From: Tamarix chinensis | Lineage: Eukaryota; Streptophyta; Magnoliopsida; Caryophyllales; Tamaricaceae | Length of the DNA stretch: 64,000 nucleotides | Assembly: GCA_030549775.1 (NCBI GenBank) | Contig: CM060171.1 | Coordinates: 59,454,360 to 59,518,359 of the forward strand | Reading direction: 5' to 3' | Shown here: positions 11,736 through 22,869 of the stretch, piece by piece | Numbering within the stretch: the stretch's first letter is position 1 | Layout: every line of letters starts with the position of its first letter | Translations under genes and position numbers: made by a program | Notes under the pieces: model-generated | Seen by the model: only the letters and a program-made list of their open reading frames with translations | Database searches by the model: none | What the model was told of the DNA's origin: nothing

Positions 11736-12723
11736 ATACGGACCGCACCTCATCAACTACTCCTCTCCTTTTACTTTTTGATAATCGAACCCTGTGGTCT
11801 CCTAACTCATGTAATTCCACGTTTTCCATCTTCAGGGTATGTTGGGATCCGAAGCCAGACTGAGGAGAGGAGGCAACAAGCGGGGGCGGAAGCACTTTTG
11901 AACTATGTTTTTGTAATTAATTAAGCTTGAATGTGTAACATGTGTAATCATGGTTGAAACATTATTATTTTTGTAGGGTGTGTGTGTTTAGTGGCCGATG
12001 ATGATTTTACCCTATTTTTTGGAAATCCCATTGATAGTCTCGGGTTAGGCGGAGTTGGTTATCAATGGCCGCCCTCGAGCCTAAATGAGTATGGGTAAAC
12101 TTAGTCTTGTTTCCCTATTTGCATTGGATTCAGGATCGGGATTATCCCGTTATAATCGCCTCTTGAATCTAATGAAAATAGGAGAATAGCGTTAACCCTT
12201 TTTTTAAACTAAGTTTGGGTTGAACCAAAACTTGAGCCCAAGCCCAAGTTTTGGCCCAACCGGCGGGCGACCCGTCGTGCCCTAGTTACCCACCTATTTA
12301 ATCTTCTTCCTCCTTCGGGGAGCGCCGATCGCCTTTCTTTTGCTCCCCTCTTGCTGGCTCGACCCCGTTTCTCTTTTTCCCTGTTGATGACCGTTGCAGG
12401 TCACCATCGACGCACGTCCACCTTTACCTGCCCCGGATCTTGTCCCCGACACCGAATCTGAGGCCCTAGGTCAACTGTTTTCTCACCTTGCCCTCTCCCC
12501 CTCCCTTTTGGTGCTCGATTCCCGTCATATATATCGGGCGGGGTTGCTTGTAAAAGTCGAAGGTTTTTGGAATGAAATTTCTCGGGTTTTCCCGTTAGTT
12601 TGCACACAAATCCGTTGAAGTATCAACGTCTGATTCGGAGATTACTCTGGTTCAGCGGGAAACGAGTACGTTCCCGACCCCCGTTTAACGGATCGAGTAC
12701 GATCCGGCTAGTCGGGTTTGTAT
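11736..12723. mobile_element. 988-bp insertion with 9-bp target duplication, possible MULE
   Basis: The 9-bp word tatcatttg flanks the insert (11727-11735 and 12724-12732). The paralogous unit at 45.2 kb has the empty site, reading ...gtaccagtccaccg without the insert, which confirms a discrete insertion. A 9-bp duplication is typical of Mutator-like elements. The ends share only a weak inverted match (ATACggACC / ATACaaACC), so terminal repeats are poor or absent. The 3' half (about 12230-12620) is distinctly GC-rich for this window. It contains an open frame (12394-12618) after a GTTGCAG-like splice acceptor, as a captured gene fragment might. I do not recognise the frame. Confidence 0.6.
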
Positions 12724-13100
12724 TATCATTTGTACCAGTCCACTATTATATTATTTGTTCCGGTCCACCGGTTATAATAGTGCCCAAGAGTGTTTTACCC
12801 TGAAGGTTGGCTAGGTGTGTGTTGCCTTAAACTATATACCATTCCACCGACTATAATAGCGGGGGATCCCGAGTTTAATAAACCAAACTTTGGATGATAA
12901 TAAAACATGGGAAAGATACTAATCACTTATAGTGGAATACTATGTGAGTCAGGGCTAGGCCGATCCGTCGGCGAAAATAGTGGCCAAGAGCCTTTTACCC
13001 TGGAGATCTATCCATTTGTGAATAATAGTGGCTAGGTGCATTCTGCCTTGGAGTGTATTTCTGATCCACCGCCTATAATAGTGGGGTTCCCGTACTCACA
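12690..13100 (+). repeat. Hairpin array of copy L3
   Basis: Cores such as CCACCGGTTATAATAGTG, CCGACTATAATAGCGG and CCACCGCCTATAATAGTGG alternate with (G)CCAAGAGTGTTTTACCCTG-like spacers. A second block opens at about 12908 with GATACTAATCACTTATAGTG. The first block's header lies at about 11665, upstream of the nested 988-bp insertion. Confidence 0.8.
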
Positions 13101-13706
13101 TAGGTATAATTCGAGAAATGATGTTGAATAATGTTTAATTAATGGCTTAAGACCGAACAATGTTGATTTCACCTTTATGATCTATTGATATAGCATAAGT
13201 AAGGCCTTAGTGTCTATCACTCTTGGTAAGTGATGGAAATGCTAAGTAAATGGACCTTGTGATATGTATTTCCTATTGTATGTTGTGTTGCATTGTTTAT
13301 TGGCTCTTATGTTGTTGTGATAATCTCTATGCTTGCATATATTATTATTTTTATTTTGTTTATGTATGATGTGTTGTATGTCGGCCCTTCCTTTAAGTCT
13401 AGTATAAAGGGCTACTCAGTACCATAGTATTGAAAGGTTTCATTTTTGGGCCTCTACCTATTAATTGGGTAATGTCCCTTGCAGGTCAGTCGTAGGTGTT
13501 ATCCAAGTTTTCATCGAGTAAGAGTAAAAGGACCATCCAGGAAGCTTTCTGCTTTTATCTTTTAAACTTACATAATTCTTTATGTAATTATTCTATTTTC
13601 TCATAACCACTAATAGTGGGTTTTACCTTTTGTAATGTGATTTAACACACAACTCTGATTTAGCTATAACTTAATTTTATGTAATGCACTATCATTCCTT
13701 TTAAGC

Positions 13707-13851
13707 CTTATCACTTGGTACTAAAATGATAGAAGGAAACCGGTCCGGTACTAAGTGTGGCTGTAACATCCCTGAAATTTACCATTTTTTGCTTCTGCTA
13801 ATTTTTAATTAAAATGAAATTTTTTTAGTAGTGAATTTTGGAGGTGTTACA
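13707..13851 (+). repeat. 3'-terminal double-hairpin module of copy L3
   Basis: The first potential hairpin pairs CACTTGGTAC with GGTACTAAGTG. The second starts TGTAACATCCCTGAAATTTA about 90 bp before the end and pairs with the terminal GTGAATTTTGGAGGTGTTACA. Equivalent modules end at 35684, 44436 and 46252. Confidence 0.75.
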
Positions 13852-14239
13852 TACATAGAGGATCCTTTATACATAATTCATTCTGAGACTTTCGAGCTCA
13901 ATGATATGGTATCATACAAGGAGCCACTATTGAGGGTACTCAATACCAAGACATGAGAGACACGTTTAAAGGTCATCTTGCTAGTAAAGATCATGTGATC
14001 ACACCATGGTAGTGATGAGCCACTTAGGATTCTAAGAAAAAATCAAAATAAAGGATCTAGAGTTGTTCTCTTATGTGTATTGTAATGTTAGCATTGCCTC
14101 TTTTAAGGGGGTAGCACCATTTTTCTTGCTCTAACTCTTACATGTTTTTCTCAGCAATTTAGGGTTTTGAAACATTTTAAGAGTAAATTAATGTTTGCTT
14201 TATTGTACTTTAGGAGTAAATCATATTTTAAGGGGGTAA
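13852..14239 (+). pseudogene. Tekay-type integrase, piece 3 (C-terminal end) and pre-LTR sequence
   Basis: The first frame reads YIEDPLYII, then ETFELNDMVSYKEPLLRVLN, and in broken form KVILLVKIM and SHHGSDEPL. This matches the end of Tekay/Del integrase (YI.DP.HV....L...L.Y.E.P..IL....R.LR.K.I..VKV.W.....EE.TWE). It ends in an AGGGGG polypurine stretch (14231-14236), probably the 3' polypurine tract, directly before a TG at 14240. Confidence 0.75.
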
Positions 14240-15264
14240 TGCTACATAAACTCATCCTAAAATCCTTCAAAATATATTTAAAATTATGTTGATATATAAG
14301 AAAGCGGTTTTTGTTTGAAAATGGCTTCAAAATTTGGGTAAAAATGTGGGGGTCTATCGATTGACTAGTTTGCCAAACCAGTTGACTAATAGAACTAGGG
14401 ACTTGTATTTTGGTATATTCTTTAAGATTCTAACAATGGAGCTTTTGGTACACAATGGCATGAAGGAACCACATCCTCTATCTGTGGACTCAACTTTTAT
14501 CTAGAATTATTGTATATTTTTCTTATTTTATTTGTATCTGACCTTTGAAACATCTACATGATGAATTTTCATTGATTTTTGTTTATCTTCTATCTTCTAA
14601 CTCAACTTTTAACTAGAGTTATTGTAATTTTTTCTTAGTTTATTTTTATCTAACCTTTGAAATATCTACATGATAAATTTTCGTTGATTTGTGTTTATTT
14701 CTCTATTACCCTGCCATGATAACTTAAGTATCTGACCTATAGTGGTTAGATTCATTTTGTTGATTAATGTTGTTAACCTATGGTACCCTACCATAATATT
14801 TTCCTAATTTTAAAATAAAATAAAACCTACATTATATAACTATAACATACATATTTGAAATTAAATTACACAACAACAAATAATAAATCAAGGAAAATGC
14901 AAATGCCTACACCTATGTGTATTCCTATGCCCACGCTTAGCTACAACAACTCCTACATCATGCACAAGATTCTTAGTTCATGTAAGTAGCTGCTAATAAT
15001 TTGGAGCTAGATTCCCCCTCTAATAGAAATGACGAAGAGTTTTTTGTGCTTTGTTAAGGCAACTTTTGGCTAGAATTTCATGCCCATCATTTGGATGTTA
15101 GGCTAAATATTCTTCTATCACTGCTAACACATACTTATGAGTTCTTATAAAATACTAATCCATATAGTGAAGAGGCACATCTCATGGGTATTAAGTCAAT
15201 GGTTCAAGAACATCTAGTCCTAGTATATGTTCAAAAATCCTACATGGTTCAAGAACCATTGGCT
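14240..15264 (+). mobile_element. Probable 3' LTR remnant of the Tekay-type element
   Basis: The segment begins TGCTACATAAACTCATCC right after the polypurine tract. It carries CGATTGACTAGTTTGCC- and CCAGTTGACTAATAG-like words. Similar words (AATCGACTAG, CCAATTGAC) appear in the LTR-like sequence at 56.0-57.8 kb. The 3' end was not found, because copia-like sequence begins near 15265. No gene is seen here. Confidence 0.4.
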
Positions 15265-17060
15265 GAGCATGTGTGTTGGATTTTTATCTAACATTTGGAC
15301 TTATATGTGAACTTTAATAATTACAGGTTTTCATATAAACTAAGCCTGCATATAAGTGATCATATTGTATACATGTGTGAGTGTGTCGAGGGAATTAGGG
15401 AAAGGAAAAGAGACAAAGGAGGGAGGCGTGCAATGAGCATGAAGGATGGTAGGTTGGTGTAAGGGGAAAAGATGGTTGAGTGTTGGGAACAATGGAAAAT
15501 GATGGGGATGGTGAGTGTGTATGTTGCGTAAGGATAAGAGGAAGAAGGAAAATGGGAGGGAGTAGAGTGTGCATGTGTGTAGGTCGGTAGGGATAAGAGA
15601 AACAAAAGGACAAGAAGAAAAAGAAGAAAGGTTGATGGATGATGGATGAAGGATGATGGGAGATGCTATAGCTACAGAGGAGAAATGAAAGTTGTAAGGC
15701 AAGTTGTAGCAAACTCAAACTTTGCGGCTAAGGTTGGTGGGAGAAAGGAGAAGAAAGAAAAGAAAAAGAGAAAGAAAACGGAAAAGAGAATAATAGAAAA
15801 ATATTTAGGGATTAGTTCATGTAGTTTTAGATTAGCCAAAATAGTTAGGATTGGTAGAAATTTTAGCAGGTTTTGATTTCGTTTTACAAATTACAATTTA
15901 TCAAAGTCAAGATTTTGGATTTGGTTAAAGTCTTGGGATTAAGAAATTGGGTTAAGGCTAAAACAATATTTCTTGATATTAGGATAAATTAGGGAGTTAA
16001 TAACATAGGATTAGGCTAAGCAAATTTTTGAGGTATTACAAGTGCTATATCAGCTGATGATTTTTAGTTCCACTAGGAGTGTGTCACTTCATTTACTCTA
16101 TGTATGGACACTTTGTTTTACCTTATGGATATTTTTTACCATATATTTTCTACAGAAATAAAGTTTTAATATAAAGTTTAAGCTTATTTCCTTTATTCTT
16201 TGTTGATGATTTGATCTCACTAAAGTTTTAAGGTGGACCAGTTGGAAATAAGCATGTTAAGATCACATTAGATTATAATTTCCATGCTACACATCCACAT
16301 CTTAATTCATGTCATTTAGTTATATCTACATACATGACTATTAAAGGTTTAATTATGAAGAAATATGATGAAAGCTACTTTGATCCTATGTTGGTGTAAC
16401 TAATGGACCGGATTGGTTATAGATATATTTCATAACGATAGCAATATTGAGCTTATTTGGTTATATAGCCTAAGTGGGACATTGTTGGATTTTTATCCAA
16501 CGTTTGGACTTATATGTGAACTTTAAAAATTGTGGGTTATCGTATAAATTAAGCCTGTATATAAGCTATCATATTTTGCATATAAATTATTAGGCTTAAT
16601 GTATCAAATTAGATTTGGGCTTGCATGTGTAGAGACGTTGGATATTTTAGATTGTTGATGGACTAAACTAAAATAATCCAATAGTCAACAGGTTAGTTGT
16701 GCACATATAGGGTCATGGTCCCTAGGTCACACATATTTCATTCTATTAGATTCCTATAAGTCAACAGAGACCAACGACCGTATACCCAATCCAGAAGACC
16801 GTAGTACCGTCATTTTCCCGAATCCATTGGCCATTCCCGCATTATGGATTTAGGTACACTTCTGCATTATGTTATGTATAAATTTTGATGAATTAGCATT
16901 TGATCTTGTCGGGTCTATAGATTGAATTAATCTATCAATGTGTGCATAATAAACTTTGTATTTCTTTAGAGAAGGACTTATGTATATATTATTAGTCGGC
17001 TTGATAGGCTTCTTAGGAATCACTTACGTATATCCAAACTGGTTCATAACTCAATCTAGC
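15265..17060 (+). mobile_element. Copia-like LTR repeats with a nested inverted family L fragment
   Basis: The segment TGTTGGATTTTTATCTAAC... at 15265-15375 is repeated at 16488-16600 (TGTTGGATTTTTATCCAAC...), about 85-90% alike by eye, including ATTTGGACTTATATGTGAAC. TGTTGG starts are common in copia LTRs. The second copy continues to about 17060. Between them lie the inverted family L piece (about 15376-16040) and about 450 bp with no recognisable coding sequence. The two repeats may be LTRs of one deleted element or two separate fragments. Confidence 0.5.
15376..16040 (-). mobile_element. Inverted family L LTR start fragment
   Basis: On the reverse strand this begins TGTAATACCTCAAAAATTTG at 16040. 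It runs through AT-rich sequence into a polypyrimidine tract (polypurine on the + strand, about 15380-15790). This is the family L start order. It is truncated inside the tract. Confidence 0.65.
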
Positions 17061-17464
17061 ATATTTGGTTCCACCGTCTCTAAATAGTGTAAAAAAAAGC
17101 GTAAAATAATGCCATGGAACAATGCCTATTTGGATTAGCTACTTTGTATGGATCACAAATGACCTATGACAAAAGAATTATACCAAATATGGATGTCACT
17201 ATAATAAATATAGGAAGAGTGTGATAATTTAACCATACCTTTGACACATGTATATAATTAATCTTAGCACAAACATACTCGAGTGTCTTCAATTTATTTC
17301 CACAAAACCACATCATACAACGGGGTTTGTAGGATTATAATCAGATTGTTTCACTTTGAACCCAAAAAAGTATTCGTATATCCAAGTCTATTATAATATT
17401 TATTTGTTAGAATTACAACTAATGAATCAAAGTATGTACTATATATATGATAGTTATAAAATTA

Positions 17465-18065
17465 CTTGTAATAGTGTGACATATCCTGACATCTGAGTAA
17501 CATTAACTCTAGATGTCATACCACGTTGTCTATATAAAAAAGCAAATGTTGTCTCACCCCATGCATAACCTTCAACACGGCTAAGATCCTAGAGAAAGAG
17601 GAGATAGTACATATTGACTTTATTGATCAACATATCAATAAATAACAATAGGGTGATCAACCATAATAAGTACCCAATTGTTTTTGTCTCATCCCCTAAT
17701 TAATACGATTGACATACATATTAAAGTCATTTAAATAGAAGTCCACCCTTTTGAGTCACTTCATTCACTTACTCCTATTTCATACCAAATAGGGCACCTA
17801 ATACCCCAATCAAATGGCCCCGTGTGTCAGTTGTCATATCTAAATGTAATGGATCATCATCAAATCATAGCTCTAGTATACGATGTATGTCTAAAAGGGT
17901 CATTGTTATCTCACCCCATATCATATAAAAGTCGTTGGTGTTAGGTTGTCATCTCTCAATAAAGGCAGATATAAATAACATGTTGGTATGCTCAAATATG
18001 CAGGTTGAAAGGTGTGGCAATCTAGTTTTACAAATGAGAGTGATCCTCCATTAGTTAAAGCTTCC
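17465..18065 (-). pseudogene. Plant mobile domain (PMD / MAIN-like) gene fragment, decayed
   Basis: On the reverse strand successive frames read SAFIERWQPNTNDFYMIWGE, then ITMTLLDIHRILEL, and later DLSRVEGYAWGETTFAFLYR and MSGYVTLLQ. This is the order of the plant mobile domain (FVERWRPETHTFHLP.GE.T.TL.DV..LLGL ... YAWG.A..A.LYR ... SG...LLQ). The domain is found in MAIN-like proteins and in MULE- and gypsy-associated genes. Stops and frame changes between the blocks, and the missing WAWERI-type end, indicate a pseudogene. A related upstream exon may lie at 18295-18570, but that is not supported by a motif. Confidence 0.7.
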
Positions 18066-19384
18066 AAGAAAAGTTTTCAACGCCTCCTTTCTACTATGGA
18101 TCTTAGGACAATTATGATCCTAAATAACAAAAGAAATAAACATAATGAATATATAACAGTTTACACAGGAAATAAGAAATAGATTTATAAATGTACAAAA
18201 CTTACCTTTGTGAACCATAAATCTAAAACAATGTGACTGCTAAAGCTTGGGATCAAATTAGGATCATTGGACCTCCAAGACATGGCCCAAGAAACTACCA
18301 TTCATCCTTCAAGTATATACTCCATTCATATTCACTAGCATCACCATCACCATCATCATCACGATATACATATATTAAGGAGGATTGTTGATCAATCATG
18401 TGGATTAAGGATGTTAGCAAATTCAATAATGATCTAGATCCATCCACAACAGTTGTTTGGGTTGAGGATGATGATACACCCATGTGAATTAGTATCGGTG
18501 ATGTAAGAAAATATACATATTCCACAAATAATAGAAAACCTCCATACCCCGAAACGCCTACATTAGCCATAAATTATGGAAAACCTGCATAGTCCACAAA
18601 TGTTAAAATGGTAGGAGTTTAATGAATAGACCTTGGTTGTTATGGAGCTTCTTCATATTCTCATTGTTCCGCAGCTTCTACCAATTCTTGTTGGGAAGCT
18701 TCTTTACCTCGTCATAAACTCTAGCCAGAATTTTTCTATGACTTCTTAGACGAGACATCAAAATAGGTTTTTTTTGTAACATTTCTATTACGCCATAAGA
18801 AAGCAATAATGGGATGACCCTTTATTATATCTAATATTTGACTTATTTAAATTTCAATAATAAAACTACATCAATTGTAATTAAATACATGAATGATATG
18901 TAAGTAGTCATGATAGAAATAAAAAGCAAACACATACGACAAAGTAATGTAATTCTTAAATATTATGATATTAATTCATGTTATGATAGTTAAAGAGATA
19001 TATACACACAACTTTATAACTAAAAAGTTATTGATTCATTACATTTTACATAAATTTCCACAATAAGGTTCAATATATTTTACAAGTATCCAAAAATATT
19101 TTAAAATTTAAGAAAATTGTATAATCTAATAAACAAATCATCTATTTATATTAATTAAAATAACAACCAAGTCGTTAATAAAATTACTAGAGTAACATAT
19201 GCTGATCAAAATTATAGATCGTAGTAGGAAAAATAGAGATTTATAAATTGTTCCCGGCATTAACACAACATAATAATATATAAGGAAGGGGAGGAACAAC
19301 ACCGATTATCGTTCTATGGGATGAGGCAACGGCAATATGTGTATTTCCTTGGACGGGGTAACAACAATTATGTTTGGTTTATGG
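18066..19384. other. Intergenic, no gene recognised
   Basis: The sequence is AT-rich with a short CATCAC/ATCATC microsatellite at about 18340-18362. A 91-residue reverse-strand frame at 18295-18570 shows no recognised domain, and its acidic run comes from the microsatellite. Confidence 0.5.
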
Positions 19385-19392
19385 GTAGGGGC

Positions 19393-19909
19393 TAGGGGTG
19401 TGCAAAACTGGATATCCGTATCCATTCGGATATTTTTTTCAGATATCCGCTCCGCATTTTTTAGACCGGATATCCGGGATGCGGATATCCGAAAAATACA
19501 GACCGGATATGAACCGGATTCAGATATATCCAATATCCGTATGAAAATACTATTTTATCAATTTTAATAACTTTTGCTACAATATTTTTAAAAATAAAGA
19601 TTGTATATCAATTAATATTCATATCTATATTCATATAAATATCTTATTTTATCTAAAAGAAGTATTAAAATATTATTATAAATATTTGAAATATAAAAAT
19701 AAATAAAATTTTAAAACTTAAAACTATAAAAATACAATAACATGATGTATTATTGAAATAATCAACAAAATATCGGATATTTTATCGGATCGGATAATCC
19801 AAAAAAAAACGGATATTCGAATGTCGGATATCCTTTTAGAATAAAATCGGTTCGAATATCCGAAATGTCGGATCGGATTTTCGAATCTCGAATTTTTTAG
19901 ACAGCCCTA
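19393..19909. mobile_element. hAT-type MITE, 517 bp, TSD gtaggggc
   Basis: The left end TAGGGGTGTGCAAAACT and the right end, read inverted, TAGGGCTGTCTAAAAAATT form imperfect terminal repeats of the CAGGGGTGTGCAAA type seen in hAT MITEs. The perfect 8-bp word gtaggggc flanks both sides (19385-19392 and 19910-19917), as expected for hAT elements. Both subterminal parts are packed with GGATATCC / GGATATCCG / CGGATCGGAT words in both orientations, resembling transposase-binding motifs. There is no transposase. Confidence 0.88.
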
Positions 19910-19917
19910 GTAGGGGC

Positions 19918-21390
19918 AACAGCATCGACTGTCGATCCATGGACAGGTGCCACAAGACTGTTGGGTGAGGTAACGGGGAAAGCTACGACGGATAGTATTG
20001 GAAGAGAGCACGGGGCAATGACATCAAACATCGTTCTCATGCCTCCACTGTTGCACAACAAACTAAAAAAAATAATACCTTCGTTGATGATGGTCGATCT
20101 GAAATCTAAAAGGAAAGGGGGAAGAAGATCGAAAGAGATATGAAGATAGAATAAGAAAACGTAAGGGGAGGAAAACGAGAGGAGAATTGACGGTACTCAT
20201 TTCGTCTGTTAGGGTAAGTAGGTAAGCTAAGGATAATTTTAATATTTAAATGTTAAATGTTTTCTACATAGTAATTTTTAATTATTCAAATAATAGGTAC
20301 AATTTTGGAATAAGGGAGGGTGTTAACTAAGAGAAAATAAATGTTTAAACAAAATTAGCCCTTTGTTTTTCTTCCACTGATGCTAAATTTAATTGAGTAA
20401 CAAGGATTTAGTTTTTATTAGTATCTCTTTTAATTTGTACTAGTTTAATTCATAATAACGTTGCATTACTTTAGCTTCGCTCATTGGGTTCTGGCTTGAG
20501 AGAGGAACACTGTCGTTCCTTGACGTCTTCTACACCAACCTCCTCATCTTCTATTTTATTTTCAATTTTTCGTATTTGTCTTCGAATAGACTGTCCATTG
20601 CTGATTGCATTATGAGGAGGCGGTCAACGGCGATAGATACGATGGCAGTCAGAAAATAGCTGCTAAAAATTTGGGATTTCACTCAGCAATCGGCATCATC
20701 AGTGTCAACCAGTAGACAACTGCAGCTGATTGGAAATCTGGGATATATCTGGGTAGAGATGGATGGAAGGCAGGCATGACGAAGAGGGTCGGAGATGAAG
20801 TTTGAAGATGGAGATTCGCAATTGTCTTTCTATATGTTTTTTTTTTCTTTTTAATTTGATTAGATTAGATACATAGTATATAATCAGTGTCAAAATTAAA
20901 TTGGGGATTAGGATTCAAAAGTTATATACAAGAGTAAAGATATGGTTAGCACGGAAGTTAGATCCCAAAAAATTGTGTAAAAAAGAAAGACTACTAATCA
21001 TCGATTGAAATGGGCACTTAAATCACAATCAAACAGAATACAAAATACACGTAATTTATAGTACGAACCCTTAACATTTGGAGGTTCGAGGCTCTTACAG
21101 TAAAAGCGAAGTCCCGTTGGCTGCACGCACCATACGCGGGATTTCGAGAAGACTTTGGATATAATAACAAAGATAGATTGGATCAGAAGACCAGTCTGCA
21201 AATTGACAGGCATGAAATTCGGGCCATCGTTCGATTCCCCTTGCCTTAATATGCACACGAGAAGGCATGTTACGTGCCTTTTTTCTTTCCTTTTCCATCC
21301 ATGCATTATTGTATCTGACAGTCTAACAAACAATTTTGTAATGAAATTGACAATTTAATTGGCCCTCTCTTATCCCCTCCAACCTCCCCC
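19918..21390. other. Intergenic sequence upstream of the germin-like gene
   Basis: No gene is recognised. Several frames of 60-110 residues on both strands lack domain motifs. The last 0.4 kb before 21390 should include the germin-like promoter. Confidence 0.5.
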
Positions 21391-21391
21391 T

Positions 21392-21399
21392 TATTTAAA
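21392..21399 (+). promoter_or_regulatory. Likely TATA box of the germin-like gene
   Basis: TATTTAAA lies about 105 bp upstream of the start codon, inside a pyrimidine-rich stretch, at a distance compatible with a short 5' UTR. The assignment rests on position and sequence only. Confidence 0.5.
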
Positions 21400-21503
21400 G
21401 CACCCCTCTGCGTAAGTATTCTATCCACTGCAGTCCCAATAAACTTGACTTTCTCCATTTGTTTTGTCTTTGGACTAACTAATAGTAGATATAATCCACA
21501 ACG

Positions 21504-22834
21504 ATGAAGAATCGCGGCGTCCTGCAGGTGCTTATATTTGTGGCGGCTATTGCGGCCACCGGCACTCGTGTCCTTGCTAATGATCCTGACATGCTTCAAG
21601 ATCTTTGCATTGCCGATCCCACATCTGGTAAATCTAAATTGACTGAAATATATCTTTCCCTCGATGCCACTCTCTTTAGTGCTTTCTTGTGTATTTTTTT
21701 TATATCGGTCGTCCAGAGAAGATGCTAGCTTAGCATGTTTTGTGCCAAGAGTTGTTTTCCTTCTCTTTGTGTGCGCCGGTGAAGTTCAGGCAACGAGTAG
21801 AAAGTAGAACAAAACCAGATGAAGCGTTTTGTAATAGACTTATGTGTACATCGTACACAATTCCATCATGGAAAAAATATTTCCAAACCCTTTTTGGAAG
21901 ATGAGAAAAATAACCCAGCAAGGTGATTCGATATCTGGCGTCTCGTTGTGTATGAATATTGAATTGCTATAATATTTAGAGTGAAACTATGAGTAACATT
22001 TGTTGATATTTTATGGACATAATAAATGGGATATTGAATGGATGAGACTGGAGCTTAGAACAGCACTTGTGCAGGTGCAACTAAAATACATGTCTAATCA
22101 TTAATTGTCCAACTAATGGGTTGTCCGTTCCGTCATCACTGCCCACCAACCTTAGCTACAGCAAAGTTCCATTCGCAACCTTGGCTGCCTGTTCATATGC
22201 TATAGGCTGAAAGCAGCGCATTCTTTTGTACATAACAATAACAGCGTTATTCGAATGACTTGTTCTGATCTTTTTCCTCCTCTCAGGTGTAAAAGTCAAT
22301 GGTTTCGCTTGCAAAACCACAACAAACATAAGCGCAGATGATTTCTTCTTCGCCGGTATATCCAAACCCGGCGCAACAAACACCACATTGGGCTCTCTCG
22401 TAACAGGAGCTAACGTAGAAAAGATCCCAGGTCTCAACACCCTCGGCGTCTCAATGTCCCGCATTGACTACGCGCCAAGCGGCTTGAACCCACCGCACAC
22501 ACACCCACGAGCCACTGAGATGGTGTTTGTCCTATACGGAGAACTCGAGGTTGGATTCATCACAACGTCCAACGTCTTGGTTTCCAAGCACATCAAGGCG
22601 GGGGAGGTGTTTGTCTTTCCTAGGGGTTTGGTTCATTTCCAGAAGAATAGTAATGCAGGTAAGCCTGCTGCGGTTATAGCCGCGTTTAATAGCCAGCTGC
22701 CTGGCACTCAGTCGATTGCTGCTGCTTTGTTTGGAGCCAAACCTGAAGTGCCAGATAATGTCCTGACCAAGGCTTTTCAGATTGGTACCAAACAAGTAAA
22801 GAAGATCAAGTCCAGGGTTGCTCCCAAGAAGTGA
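21504..22834 (+). CDS. GLP: Germin-like protein, two exons, apparently intact
   Basis: Exon 1 is 21504-21627 and exon 2 is 22287-22834. The 659-bp intron has GT...AG ends in phase 1, and together the exons encode 223 residues, the usual length for the family. Residues 1-25 form a signal peptide ending VLA before NDPD. Cys35 and Cys50 are the conserved disulfide pair. Germin box 1 (PPHTHPRATEMVFVLYGELE) supplies His112, His114 and Glu119, and box 2 (FVFPRGLVHFQKN) supplies His158, so all four metal ligands are present. Two N-glycosylation sites (Asn55, Asn73) are seen. Such proteins are apoplastic cupin oligomers that bind Mn, and some have superoxide dismutase activity. The real activity here is unknown. 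Transposon-derived or anonymous sequence flanks it, with no operon-like partner. The start codon is the one that gives the signal peptide. Confidence 0.95.
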
Positions 22835-22863
22835 TTGGAATAATAGTAAAAGGAAAGAAGAAA

Positions 22864-22869
22864 AATAAA
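22864..22869 (+). terminator. Probable polyadenylation signal of the germin-like gene
   Basis: AATAAA lies 30 bp after the stop codon. Plant signals are loose, so other sites downstream may also be used. Confidence 0.5.

Larger units (their letters stand above)
7896..13851 (+). mobile_element. Giant LTR-like unit (family L, copy L3), TSD tacat
   Basis: The unit starts TGTAATATCCCAAAATTTTA and ends GAATTTTGGAGGTGTTACA. It is flanked on both sides by the 5-bp word tacat (7891-7895 and 13852-13856). Joining the flanks restores the integrase reading ...LRKY-IEDPLY, so the insertion is clean. Its length is 5,956 bp. It holds a polypyrimidine tract (about 8190-9440), a minisatellite (about 9905-10690), a hairpin array (about 12724-13100), and a 3' module with two hairpins (13707-13851). 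A separate 988-bp element is nested at 11736-12723. No pol or gag was seen, and no second internal LTR, so a very long solo LTR is the best reading. Confidence 0.8.

Noticed and set aside
22156..22464. Reverse-strand frames across the germin-like gene (also 22532-22930)
   Set aside because: They are shadows of the well-supported forward exon, which has all germin motifs and correct splice sites.
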